From JBAWVR01 sp037147155 (GTDB lineage: Bacteria > Patescibacteriota > Minisyncoccia > Phycocordibacterales > GWA1-40-21): 16,318 nt of DNA. The first letter of the stretch is position 1. Each line of letters starts with the position of its first letter. Where the stretch lies: assembly GCA_037147155.1 (NCBI GenBank), contig JBAWVR010000013.1, positions 1 through 16,318 on the forward strand, written 5' to 3'. The notes under the pieces are model-generated. The model did not search any database. It was not told the origin of the DNA and was given only the letters and a program-made list of their open reading frames with translations. Shown one piece after another: positions 1 through 6,851 of the stretch. The translations under genes and the position numbers were made by a program.

Positions 1-1
1 T

Positions 2-409
2 GTCAATACAGTTAATATATTAGATAAAAAATTTGATGAACATTTTGACTGTGTATTTGAATGTGTTGGCAGAGAGGAAAGTGAGACAATCAATACAGCT
101 GCTAGAATAACTAAGAAAATGGGTGATATAATTGTCATGGGCGCTTATAAGGCAAACTACCAATTACCAATTAACGCCAGATTAATTTTTTCCAAAGAAA
201 TAAAAGTTATCGGTGCAAATTCTTATAATTCATCAAGCAAAAGAAATGATTTTAGTGTCGCGATAGACTTAATATCAAAGAATAAACTTAACCTTGAAGG
301 AATAATAACCCACACATTACCACTGAAGAATTTTTTACTGGGATTAAATCTATTTAAAAATAAAAACAAATCCGGGGCAGTGAAGATTGTATTCTCAAAT
401 GTTATTTAA
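2..409 (+). CDS. Medium-chain dehydrogenase/reductase (zinc-type alcohol dehydrogenase-like), C-terminal part only
   Basis: The reading frame is open from the left edge, so the start lies outside the window; about 135 residues are visible. The segment FDCVFECVG matches the late Rossmann-fold strand of MDR dehydrogenases (the 'D.v.e.vG' region after NAD(P) binding). It is followed by a 'GDIIVMGAY' strand, the 'KEIKVIGANSYN' strand and the typical C-terminal 'LPLKNFLLGLNLF...KSGAVKIVF' ending, the family pattern for sorbitol/threonine/alcohol dehydrogenase-like enzymes. The N-terminal zinc and catalytic region is not in view, so substrate and metal content cannot be stated. The gene ends 2 bases before the HAD gene, so the two are probably cotranscribed. 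An ATG at 119 is internal to the fold and is not the real start. The base composition is AT-richer than the housekeeping genes that follow. Confidence 0.75.
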   Translation, partial: VNTVNILDKKFDEHFDCVFECVGREESETINTAARITKKMGDIIVMGAYKANYQLPINARLIFSKEIKVIGANSYNSSSKRNDFSVAIDLISKNKLNLEGIITHTLPLKNFLLGLNLFKNKNKSGAVKIVFSNVI

Positions 410-411
410 CT

Positions 412-1053
412 ATGAATCTGTGGATTTTTGATAATGACGGAACACTGTACAACGATGATGGAATAAAAAATAATTTTCCTGATATTTTTTCAGATTATGT
501 ATCAGGTATAATTAATAAACGGAGAGGAGAATTAATTAACGAACTTCCTAAATTAAAAATAAAGTGGGGGACAAACCTATCTGCACTCGCCATATCAAGA
601 GAATATGATATTGATTTTAATAAGATTGTTAAAAATACATATTTAAAAATTCATCTAAAGAAAAGAAAAGTAAAGTCGAATAAAGGATTAAGAGCTTTTC
701 TCAAAACTATAGAATCTGACGATAAAATTGTTTTTACAAATAGCCCATCAAAATTTGCAAAGGCAATTTTAAAACATAATAATGTCAGTGGTTATTTTAA
801 GAAGGTCTTTGGTATACAAGAAAATAATTTTCTAGAAAAACCAGATGTAACGTCATATGATAATGTTAAAAAATATTCAGAAAAATACGACAAGATATTT
901 TTCTGCGATAATTCAATTGAAAATTTAAATATCCCAAGCAAATTGGGTTGGATAACAATACTATACAAAAATGATGATATAAAACATGATAAAAACGTTC
1001 TTAAAAAACATATTGTTGTTCATTCATTTAATGAATTAAGCGGCTTAATATAA
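412..1053 (+). CDS. HAD-family hydrolase, HAD-IA / pyrimidine 5'-nucleotidase-like
   Basis: The 213-residue protein begins with HAD motif I, FDNDGTLYND, where D7 would be the nucleophile and D9 the acid/base. Motif II is FTNS (about 108-111), motif III is the Lys of 'LEKPDV' (K143), and motif IV is 'FFCDNSIENL' (D166), where the usual second acidic residue is Asn167. The helical cap after residue 15 and the 'DGTLY' start resemble pyrimidine 5'-nucleotidase/SDT1-like phosphatases. HAD enzymes dephosphorylate small metabolites through an aspartyl-phosphate intermediate; the substrate cannot be read from sequence. It sits 2 bases after the dehydrogenase gene, suggesting one operon. The gene is very AT-rich and its codon use differs from trpS onward, so this pair may belong to an accessory region extending leftward. 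HAD membership is secure; the subclass is not. Confidence 0.78.
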   Translation: MNLWIFDNDGTLYNDDGIKNNFPDIFSDYVSGIINKRRGELINELPKLKIKWGTNLSALAISREYDIDFNKIVKNTYLKIHLKKRKVKSNKGLRAFLKTIESDDKIVFTNSPSKFAKAILKHNNVSGYFKKVFGIQENNFLEKPDVTSYDNVKKYSEKYDKIFFCDNSIENLNIPSKLGWITILYKNDDIKHDKNVLKKHIVVHSFNELSGLI

Positions 1054-1063
1054 TATTGTTGTA

Positions 1064-1093
1064 TTTCCATTTTATTAGTTTATTTGTTATTAT
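1064..1093 (+). promoter_or_regulatory. Possible promoter for trpS with little or no leader
   Basis: The 46-base gap before trpS has no Shine-Dalgarno sequence and no terminator. TTTCCA (1064-1069) and TATTAT (1088-1093) are separated by 18 bases and would start transcription close to the ATG at 1100. The -10 and -35 are imperfect and the gap is AT-rich, so a chance match is quite possible. Confidence 0.25.
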
Positions 1094-1099
1094 TTACCC

Positions 1100-2059
1100 A
1101 TGTCAAAGAAAATTTTACTATCCGGCGTCAAACCGACTGGAAGACCGCATATAGGCAACTACTTTGGGGCCATGAAGCAATTTGTGGACAGTCAGGACAC
1201 TCATGATTGTTATGTTTTTATTGCTGATTACCATGCCATGAATCTCATCCAGAATGGTCAGGAATTAAAACAGGGAACGATCGATATTGCTCTAGACTAC
1301 TTAGCGATTGGTCTTGATCCAAAGAAAGTTTGTCTATTCAAGCAGTCGGATGTGCCACAAGTGACTGAATTGTGTTGGATTTTTAACACCATCACCACCA
1401 TGCCATACCTAATGCGTGCTCATGCTTACAAGGATGCTGAAGCTAAGAACAAGGAAATAAACGTTGGTACTTTTGATTACCCGATACTCATGGCCGCTGA
1501 TATTCTCATTCAGGATGCTGACGTGGTGCCAGTTGGTAAAGATCAAAAGCAACATGTTGAGTACGCTCGCGATGTGGCTGAAAAGTTTAATCGTATTTTT
1601 GCTAATAACGAAGAAGTGTTTAAACTTCCAAAGGATTATATTTTGGAAAGCGTTGAAACTGTTCCGGGAACTGATGGTCAGAAGATGTCCAAGAGTTACA
1701 ACAATACGATTGAGCTCTTTGCTGAAGATGATGAAATACAAAAAGCAGTTATGAGTATTGTCACTGATTCTTCTGGCGAAAAACCCAAAAATGTTCGAGC
1801 TATTCACAATCTTTTCCGTGATAAGGAATACCTAGACAAGCTGTATGCTGAGAATAAAGGTAAATACAAAGCCCTCAAAGATGCTTTGGCAGCTGACATC
1901 AAAGCCTTTATCGCTCCGATTCGCGAACGCCGCAAAGAACTCGCTAAAAATTTGCCAGAGGTTTTGAATATTTTGAAAGTTGGTGGTGAGAAGGCCCGCG
2001 CTCGCGCCGAGGCCAAGATGCTGACGGTTAGAAAAGTCGTTGGGGTTGATATAGACTAG
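1100..2059 (+). CDS. trpS: Tryptophanyl-tRNA synthetase
   Basis: This 319-residue class I aminoacyl-tRNA synthetase joins tryptophan to tRNA-Trp in the cytoplasm. It begins with the TrpRS pattern 'GVKPTGRPHIGNY', in which HIGN (17-20) is the HIGH-type ATP site, and carries an exact KMSKS loop (195-199). The segments 'YPILMAADILIQDADVVPVGKDQKQH' (split here from about 127 to 152) and 'PGTDGQKMSKSYNNTI' separate it from TyrRS. The length is close to the usual 320-340 residues and no domain is missing. The start at 1100 puts the first beta strand in the normal place; there is no clear ribosome binding site, which is common across this window. The gene is followed 17 bases later by the ABC exporter pair, with only a weak 5-bp hairpin (2055-2067) between them. 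Confidence 0.96.
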   Translation: MSKKILLSGVKPTGRPHIGNYFGAMKQFVDSQDTHDCYVFIADYHAMNLIQNGQELKQGTIDIALDYLAIGLDPKKVCLFKQSDVPQVTELCWIFNTITTMPYLMRAHAYKDAEAKNKEINVGTFDYPILMAADILIQDADVVPVGKDQKQHVEYARDVAEKFNRIFANNEEVFKLPKDYILESVETVPGTDGQKMSKSYNNTIELFAEDDEIQKAVMSIVTDSSGEKPKNVRAIHNLFRDKEYLDKLYAENKGKYKALKDALAADIKAFIAPIRERRKELAKNLPEVLNILKVGGEKARARAEAKMLTVRKVVGVDID

Positions 2060-2076
2060 TTCCTAGTTTTCAACAA

Positions 2077-3885
2077 ATGAATAAAACAAAAAAACAAGAA
2101 AAAGTAAACGGTTTCAATAATTTTTTTACTAATATCTGGTTTTTGACCAAGTTTCACTTTCAGAGATTGCCTGTGTCTATGACACTTCGGGTGGTTTTCA
2201 CTGTCCTCTTGGCAGTCATTTCTGTCTTTGGAACCAAATACTTCTCACAATTGATTGATGCTGTTGTGACTTTTGTTAAGGATGGTGATACTAGTTCAAT
2301 TCTATTTTATTTAATTGCATATTCCATAACACTATTTATTCCTGACGTTCTTGATCAAGTCATAAGCTATTTAAGTGCATATATATCCAGAAACATGATA
2401 CGTGATTTGGATATATTTGTAGTAAGTAAATTAGGATTGGCAGATATTGCCCACATTGAAGATCCGGAATACCAAAACAAAAACTCTAGAGCCTTTCGTT
2501 ATGGCACTAGTCCAATCTTAGACCTTGTAGAGCGCGGATTCGCCAATATAAAATACATATTTATTTCTGCAACTATTATAGCTATTATTTGGTCAATTGA
2601 CTGGAAAATAATTTTGGTAATAATTGCTTTTTCAATTCCAAGCTTCTTGATTGAAATTAAATTTGGCCGTTCTAGATTTAAGTTAATAGGTGAAAATGCA
2701 GCTAGTTTCCGTTGGTACTCCTATCTGAAGAGTTTCTTTTACAACAAATTTACCCTAATTGAGTCAAAATTCATTGGCGTACAAGACAAGGTTATCGATG
2801 AAATGCGTGATACATCGATAATAATCGACAATAAAATTATTGCTCTCGAAGGCAAAATTGCTACCTGGAGAATACTCGCCAACCTTTTCGCTGTAGTCGG
2901 CTATATATTGGTGGTATTTTGGGTGGTAAATATGTCCATGAAGGGTCTAATCGGTGTGGGTAGTATTATCTTCATTGTATCAACTGTTTCTCGCCTAAAC
3001 GATGTGATTAGTCAGTTAATATACAATATTTCCAATATGATTGAGAAGAACATTCATATCAATGAAATGTTCGAATTACTAAATATTACACCAGTTGTCG
3101 TGCAAAAGGAGAATGCAATTACAGTAATGCCAAAACTACCCAAAATTGAGTTTCGCAACGTGTCATTTAAATATCCAAACACAGACAGTTTTGTCCTAAA
3201 GAATATTTCCTTCACAATCAATTCCGGTGAAAAGATCGGATTAATCGGTAGAAACGGAGTAGGAAAGACAACCGTCGTTAGATTATTACTTCGTATCCAC
3301 GATCCATCAGAAGGAGAAATATTAATTAATGGCGTTAATCTAAAAGATTTTGATTTAAAGTCTTGGTGGAATAAGTTATCTGTTTTACTTCAAGATTTTA
3401 CAGTTTATAATTTTGAAATTAAAAAAACAATTTCATATGGTCAGATTGGAAAGCCTATAGATCTTGAGAAGGTTAAAAAAGCTGCTCAGGAAAGTACCGC
3501 TTCTGATTATATTGAAAAATGGGAAAAGGGTTATGATGAAAAAATCGGTTTGGAGTTTGGTGGAAAAGAGTTATCAAAAGGGGAGAAACAAAAGTTGGCT
3601 CTAGCTAGAACTTTTTATCGTGACGCTGATATTTATATTCTCGATGAACCAACCGCGGCCGTAGATTCTCCATCAGCCTCTAGAATTTTCAGAAACATTG
3701 AAAATCTGCCAAGCGACAAATCAGTTCTACTTATCTCACACAACTTTGCCACCCTGCGCCGAGCCGATAAAATTATTCTTCTAGAAGATCAATCCATAGT
3801 AGAGATGGGCACACACGAAGAATTGATGGCCAAGAGCGAGCTTTACGCAGGAATGTATAATGAGCAAAAGAGCGAGTACGAATAA
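2077..3885 (+). CDS. ABC exporter half-transporter (TM domain + ATPase), subunit 1
   Basis: A 602-residue type IV ABC exporter polypeptide with six predicted hydrophobic helices in residues about 35-310, then a nucleotide-binding domain from about 355. Visible motifs are Walker A GRNGVGKTT (391-399), Q-loop Gln439, a divergent signature LSKGEKQ (499-505; the family norm is LSGGQ), Walker B 'IYILDEP' with catalytic Glu524, and the H-loop His555. ABC exporters use ATP to move lipids, peptides or drugs across the inner membrane; the substrate is unknown. The next gene is another half-transporter 44 bases downstream, so a heterodimer is likely. In a heterodimer the unusual signature here would face the partner's Walker A and could make that site slow or degenerate. 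There is no peptidase or other extra domain. Confidence 0.93.
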   Translation: MNKTKKQEKVNGFNNFFTNIWFLTKFHFQRLPVSMTLRVVFTVLLAVISVFGTKYFSQLIDAVVTFVKDGDTSSILFYLIAYSITLFIPDVLDQVISYLSAYISRNMIRDLDIFVVSKLGLADIAHIEDPEYQNKNSRAFRYGTSPILDLVERGFANIKYIFISATIIAIIWSIDWKIILVIIAFSIPSFLIEIKFGRSRFKLIGENAASFRWYSYLKSFFYNKFTLIESKFIGVQDKVIDEMRDTSIIIDNKIIALEGKIATWRILANLFAVVGYILVVFWVVNMSMKGLIGVGSIIFIVSTVSRLNDVISQLIYNISNMIEKNIHINEMFELLNITPVVVQKENAITVMPKLPKIEFRNVSFKYPNTDSFVLKNISFTINSGEKIGLIGRNGVGKTTVVRLLLRIHDPSEGEILINGVNLKDFDLKSWWNKLSVLLQDFTVYNFEIKKTISYGQIGKPIDLEKVKKAAQESTASDYIEKWEKGYDEKIGLEFGGKELSKGEKQKLALARTFYRDADIYILDEPTAAVDSPSASRIFRNIENLPSDKSVLLISHNFATLRRADKIILLEDQSIVEMGTHEELMAKSELYAGMYNEQKSEYE

Positions 3886-3929
3886 TAAAATGGTGGCGAA
3901 TAGTGTATAATATTAAGTACTTTATAAAT

Positions 3930-5726
3930 ATGGCCGAAGAAAACAAAAAAATTAATGGGGAGAAAATCAAATTAACGGCCGGTGCAGTTATTAGATATCT
4001 CAAAATGCACAGTCGAGCCACCTGGTTGCTCTCGATTTTAACCATTCTCGCCGCGCTCGGTAATGGTTTTATCCCCTATATTACCGGTAGTTTTTTTGAT
4101 TCAATAATTGCACCGGGCAAGCATGTAAGCATCTTATTTTCTTCGGTACCACTTTATGGCGCTTTGTTGGCGGCATGGATTATTGTGCAGATAACCACGG
4201 CCGTAATTGAATGGCAGATATCTATCAGAAGCTTGGCAGTTAATCATAATATTTGGTGCGACTATATGGCCGAGGGCATTGGCAAGATTTTGCTTTTTCC
4301 TATTTCTTTTCTAAAAGATAATAATCCAAGCTCAATCACTCACAAAATGGATATGGCGGCGGCAACGATATGTCAGACTTTTGTTACAGGCATCTTGAGA
4401 GTGGCACCAAAATTTTTGAGTTTAATTATTGCTTTTGTTGTTTGTTATCATATTAGCCAAACACTACTCCTAACATTAATTTGTGGTTTAATAGTTTTTG
4501 CGATTGCTATGTATATTGGAGTGAAGCCACTTGCAAACTTCCAAGAAGAATTTTGGATGAAACTACACAAAGTCTGGGACGATTTTAGTGGTGTTTTAGA
4601 CAACACACTGACCATCAAACAGTCTGGAACTGAGAAGTATGAAAAGGCTAGAATCAGTAAGCTGTTTAAGGACTGGATGATACCGTCTTTTCTGAGAAAA
4701 GACTCAGTTAAAATCAATTTAAACTTTTATCAGAAATCAATTATTTTACTCACACAGTTTGCCGTTTTTTGTGTATCACTCAAGCTAGTTATTTCTGGAC
4801 AGATAACCATTGGCAGTCTTTTGGCTTTCAATGCTTACACCGCTTTGGCTTTTGGTCCACTCATGGAGTTTGGGTCAGACTGGCAAGATATTGTGGGTGG
4901 TATTGTGACTATATCTGAAACAGAAAAGATTTTAAAAATGCCGACCGAAAACTATCAACCAGAGGGATACATAAAACTTCATCAAATTAGTGGAAATCTA
5001 TCTTTAAAAAATGTCGAGTTTTATTACAACGCCGATACCCCGATTTTGAAAGACATTTCATTTGATGTTAAACAGGGAGAGGTGATTGCTCTGGTGGGAG
5101 AATCTGGTGTTGGCAAGAGTACGCTCATCGACTTGATTTCAGGTTACAATCTACCTCAGAGTGGTGAAATACTAATTGATGACGTAGATATTAGAAAAAT
5201 TGATCTCGGATTTTTGCGACGCAATATTGGCGTAGTACCACAAGAAGTTGTACTGTTTAATGATTCCATTAGAAAAAATATCTCCTACGGTAGTTTTAAT
5301 GTTAGTGACAAAGAAGTAAAGGCTTGTTGCGAGAAGATTGGTCTAACCGAATTTATTGAAAAGCAGGCAGATGGTTGGGATGCAGTTGTCGGTGAAAGAG
5401 GTATAAAATTGTCTGTTGGTCAAAAGCAGAGAGTTGCTATTGCTCGTGCTATGCTTCGCAATCCAAAGATTTTGATTCTTGACGAACCAACTTCAGCCTT
5501 AGATGCTAGTACTGAGAGCCTAATTACTGAAGCTTTAGAAGATTTGATGCAAAACAAGACCACTTTTGTTATTGCTCATAGATTAAGCACTGTCAGAAAA
5601 GCAAATAAAATCCTCGTTTTTAAAGATGGTAAAATAACAGAAAGTGGCACACACGATGAATTATTGAAGAAAAAGAGAGGGGAGTACAAACGATTGTATG
5701 ATTTACAGATTGGACTTCATAAATAA
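3930..5726 (+). CDS. ABC exporter half-transporter (TM domain + ATPase), subunit 2
   Basis: A membrane domain followed by an ATPase domain. I prefer the ATG at 3930 (598 residues, starting MAEENKK); a GTG at 3903 would add nine residues and would overlap a TATAAT box at 3906-3911. Numbered from 3930, the ATPase has Walker A GESGVGKST (about 390-398), signature LSVGQKQ (about 494-500), Walker B 'ILILDEPTSALD' and H-loop 'IAHRLST'. All are canonical, unlike the signature of subunit 1. The N-terminal half holds several long hydrophobic helices, including 'WLLSILTILAAL' near residue 32. Adjacency to subunit 1 supports an asymmetric heterodimeric exporter with one consensus and one altered ATP site. 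The stop codon TAA (5724-5726) merges directly with the T-box-derived terminator. Confidence 0.93.
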   Translation: MAEENKKINGEKIKLTAGAVIRYLKMHSRATWLLSILTILAALGNGFIPYITGSFFDSIIAPGKHVSILFSSVPLYGALLAAWIIVQITTAVIEWQISIRSLAVNHNIWCDYMAEGIGKILLFPISFLKDNNPSSITHKMDMAAATICQTFVTGILRVAPKFLSLIIAFVVCYHISQTLLLTLICGLIVFAIAMYIGVKPLANFQEEFWMKLHKVWDDFSGVLDNTLTIKQSGTEKYEKARISKLFKDWMIPSFLRKDSVKINLNFYQKSIILLTQFAVFCVSLKLVISGQITIGSLLAFNAYTALAFGPLMEFGSDWQDIVGGIVTISETEKILKMPTENYQPEGYIKLHQISGNLSLKNVEFYYNADTPILKDISFDVKQGEVIALVGESGVGKSTLIDLISGYNLPQSGEILIDDVDIRKIDLGFLRRNIGVVPQEVVLFNDSIRKNISYGSFNVSDKEVKACCEKIGLTEFIEKQADGWDAVVGERGIKLSVGQKQRVAIARAMLRNPKILILDEPTSALDASTESLITEALEDLMQNKTTFVIAHRLSTVRKANKILVFKDGKITESGTHDELLKKKRGEYKRLYDLQIGLHK

Positions 5727-5817
5727 TCGGCATACTGATAAACAAAGGAGGTGATACCGCGAAGTAAAGATCGCCCTCGCAAAAAATCAAACTTTGATTT
5801 TTTGCGAGGGCGTTTTT
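5726..5817 (+). terminator. Truncated T-box 3' half serving as terminator of the ABC operon
   Basis: This block repeats most of the aspS T-box leader at 6977-7070: part of stem III, the antiterminator core and the terminator. The antiterminator strands GAGG (5748-5751) and GCG (5759-5761) are intact, but the tRNA-binding bulge reads TGATACC instead of TGGTACC (A at 5754). The 5' strand of stem III is replaced by the end of the ABC gene, leaving only about three pairs. The hairpin 5772-5812 has two perfectly complementary 20-base arms around a central C and is followed by TTTTT (5813-5817). With no Stem I and a broken acceptor-pairing bulge it should act as a constitutive intrinsic terminator. 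A perfect-looking anti-SD complement (AAAGGAGGTGAT) lies inside but has no start codon behind it. Confidence 0.8.
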
Positions 5818-5833
5818 CGTTAATAATTATTAG

Positions 5834-6076
5834 ATTAATTTACCCGAGAAAATTTTAACTGATGATGGAAAATCAACACTCTTATCTGTGGTATATTCAG
5901 TATTATTCAAAGGAGCTAATGCTTGGAAAATAAGACCAAAAGGCCTGCATCTCAGTGATCTACCAGTTTTGGTCAAAGTCTTAAAGAAGATTGTTGATAA
6001 AAATAACACAGTTTTGATTGCAGATAATAGGGAAGAATTGCTCTGTAACTGCGACCAGGTTATAAAGTTGGAATAA
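5834..6076 (+). pseudogene. Collapsed UvrA-like ABC ATPase fragment
   Basis: The open frame from just after a TAG at 5831 to the stop at 6076 encodes about 80 residues; a GTG at 5888 could start a 62-residue product. The C-terminal part, with 'GLHLSDLPVLVKVLKKIVDKN', 'NTVLIADNREELL' and 'CDQVIKLE', matches the end of UvrA-type ATPases, where 'DEPTTGLH..D...LL.VL..LVD.GNTV..IEHN.D' is normal. Upstream in the same frame 'DDGKSTLLSVVYSVL' resembles a degraded Walker A (GxSGSGKST). About twelve residues later the sequence jumps to 'RPKGLH', so everything between Walker A and Walker B is missing, and the Walker B acidic residues and His-switch are lost. No promoter or ribosome site is seen. The best reading is a remnant of a UvrA paralogue with an internal deletion; a functional micro-protein is less likely. 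Confidence 0.6.
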
Positions 6077-6086
6077 TTGCGTGATA

Positions 6087-6115
6087 TTGACGTATTGTAT
6101 TAGTTATGCTAGTAT
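6087..6115 (+). promoter_or_regulatory. Sigma-70-type promoter for the radical SAM gene
   Basis: TTGACG (6087-6092), a 17-base spacer and TAGTAT (6110-6115), with TGC just before the -10 as an extended -10 element. Transcription would start near 6122, giving a leader of about 97 bases before the ATG at 6219. Confidence 0.65.
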
Positions 6116-6122
6116 AGAGAGC

Positions 6123-6175
6123 AGATTATCTCCTACATATTAATTGTGAAAGTCTATTATTCAATAGACTAATCT
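6123..6175 (+). promoter_or_regulatory. Structured 5' leader of the radical SAM mRNA
   Basis: A perfect 8-bp hairpin, AGTCTATT (6151-6158) with AATAGACT (6163-6170) and loop ATTC, is flanked by AGATT (6123-6127) and AATCT (6171-6175), which can close an outer helix. No run of T follows, so it is not an intrinsic terminator. Possible roles are mRNA stability, a protein-binding site or a small cis-regulatory RNA; none is recognisable. A good Shine-Dalgarno AAAGGA (6205-6210) lies 8 bases before the start, one of the few clear ones in the window. Confidence 0.5.
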
Positions 6176-6218
6176 TCTAAACACAAAGTCCTAGAAAGCA
6201 AAAGAAAGGAATTGCAAA

Positions 6219-6779
6219 ATGAATAACCAAAATAATATTGCCAGGCTAATTATTACATTTACTTGTAATAGAGCTTGTCAGGGCTGTTGCAACAGCTATA
6301 GCTCAATCTTGAATAGAGCAGAATACATCGATGATGTGTCTGAGATTTCAGGATTTAATTCTATTTGTCTTACTGGCGGTGAACCATTGTTGAATATTGA
6401 TTCAACAATTAATATTCTTCAAGCCGTCAAGATAAAATGTCCTAATTCCAAAGTCTACCTTTACACAGCCTTCTTTACCGAGAGAGTAAATGAAATTTTG
6501 GATATGGTTGATGGAATTCATTATACCCTGCACGCCGAAGCAAATTTAAAAGATATTGAAGATTTTGAAAAATTTCAGAGTTTAATCTCAATAAGATCGA
6601 ATGAAAAATCTTTTAGACTCTATATCGACTCCAGGGTAAAACACGCTGTTTCCATTAAGCCAAACATCTGGAAAAGACTTGAAATTAAACGATGGTTAAC
6701 AGAAGAGGAGTTACTTCTCTTACAACCAGAAGGTCTGCCACCAAATGAGAAATTGTTCATTCTGAAAGAAAAAGAATAG
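6219..6779 (+). CDS. Short radical SAM protein of unknown function
   Basis: The 186-residue protein has the radical SAM iron-sulfur motif as CNRACQGC (C16, C20, C23; CxxxCxxC) followed by another Cys (C24), and the SAM-binding GGEP motif (53-56, 'CLTGGEPLL'). Radical SAM enzymes use a 4Fe-4S cluster and S-adenosylmethionine to generate a radical. The length allows only a partial TIM barrel plus a short tail; no SPASM or twitch cysteine cluster is present. Size resembles small activases or QueE-like enzymes, but no diagnostic residues for those are seen and there is no partner gene. It has its own promoter, structured leader, good ribosome site and terminator, so it is a monocistronic unit between the UvrA-like remnant and aspS. 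Radical SAM membership is solid; the reaction is unknown. Confidence 0.82.
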   Translation: MNNQNNIARLIITFTCNRACQGCCNSYSSILNRAEYIDDVSEISGFNSICLTGGEPLLNIDSTINILQAVKIKCPNSKVYLYTAFFTERVNEILDMVDGIHYTLHAEANLKDIEDFEKFQSLISIRSNEKSFRLYIDSRVKHAVSIKPNIWKRLEIKRWLTEEELLLLQPEGLPPNEKLFILKEKE

Positions 6780-6789
6780 GGGGTATTTA

Positions 6790-6821
6790 CCCGGGATTAC
6801 TGCAATCCCGGGTTTTAATTT
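6790..6821 (+). terminator. Intrinsic terminator after the radical SAM gene
   Basis: CCCGGGATT (6790-6798) and AATCCCGGG (6804-6812) form a 9-bp GC-rich stem with loop ACTGC, followed by TTTTAATTT. It starts 10 bases after the stop codon and abuts the -35 box of the aspS leader promoter. Confidence 0.88.
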
Positions 6822-6847
6822 GCCATTTTGGTGAATTGTAGTATAAT
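6820..6847 (+). promoter_or_regulatory. Promoter of the aspS T-box leader
   Basis: TTGCCA (6820-6825), a 16-base spacer and a perfect TATAAT (6842-6847). The expected start is around 6853-6855, placing the whole T-box leader in the transcript. The same TTGCCA / TATAAT pair precedes mraY. Confidence 0.72.
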
Positions 6848-6851
6848 GATC

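Noticed and set aside
2055..2070. ACTAG/CTAGT hairpin with TTT after trpS as a terminator
   Set aside because: The stem is only 5 bp with a 3-base loop and a weak T run; at most it pauses transcription before the ABC genes.
3903..3929. GTG start for the second ABC subunit
   Set aside because: It adds only nine poorly matching residues, and a TATAAT box overlaps it; the ATG at 3930 opens a typical N terminus. No -35 supports the TATAAT as a real promoter.
5744..5755. Perfect anti-SD complement AAAGGAGGTGAT as a ribosome site
   Set aside because: No start codon follows at a usable distance, and the match is explained by the T-box antiterminator core.
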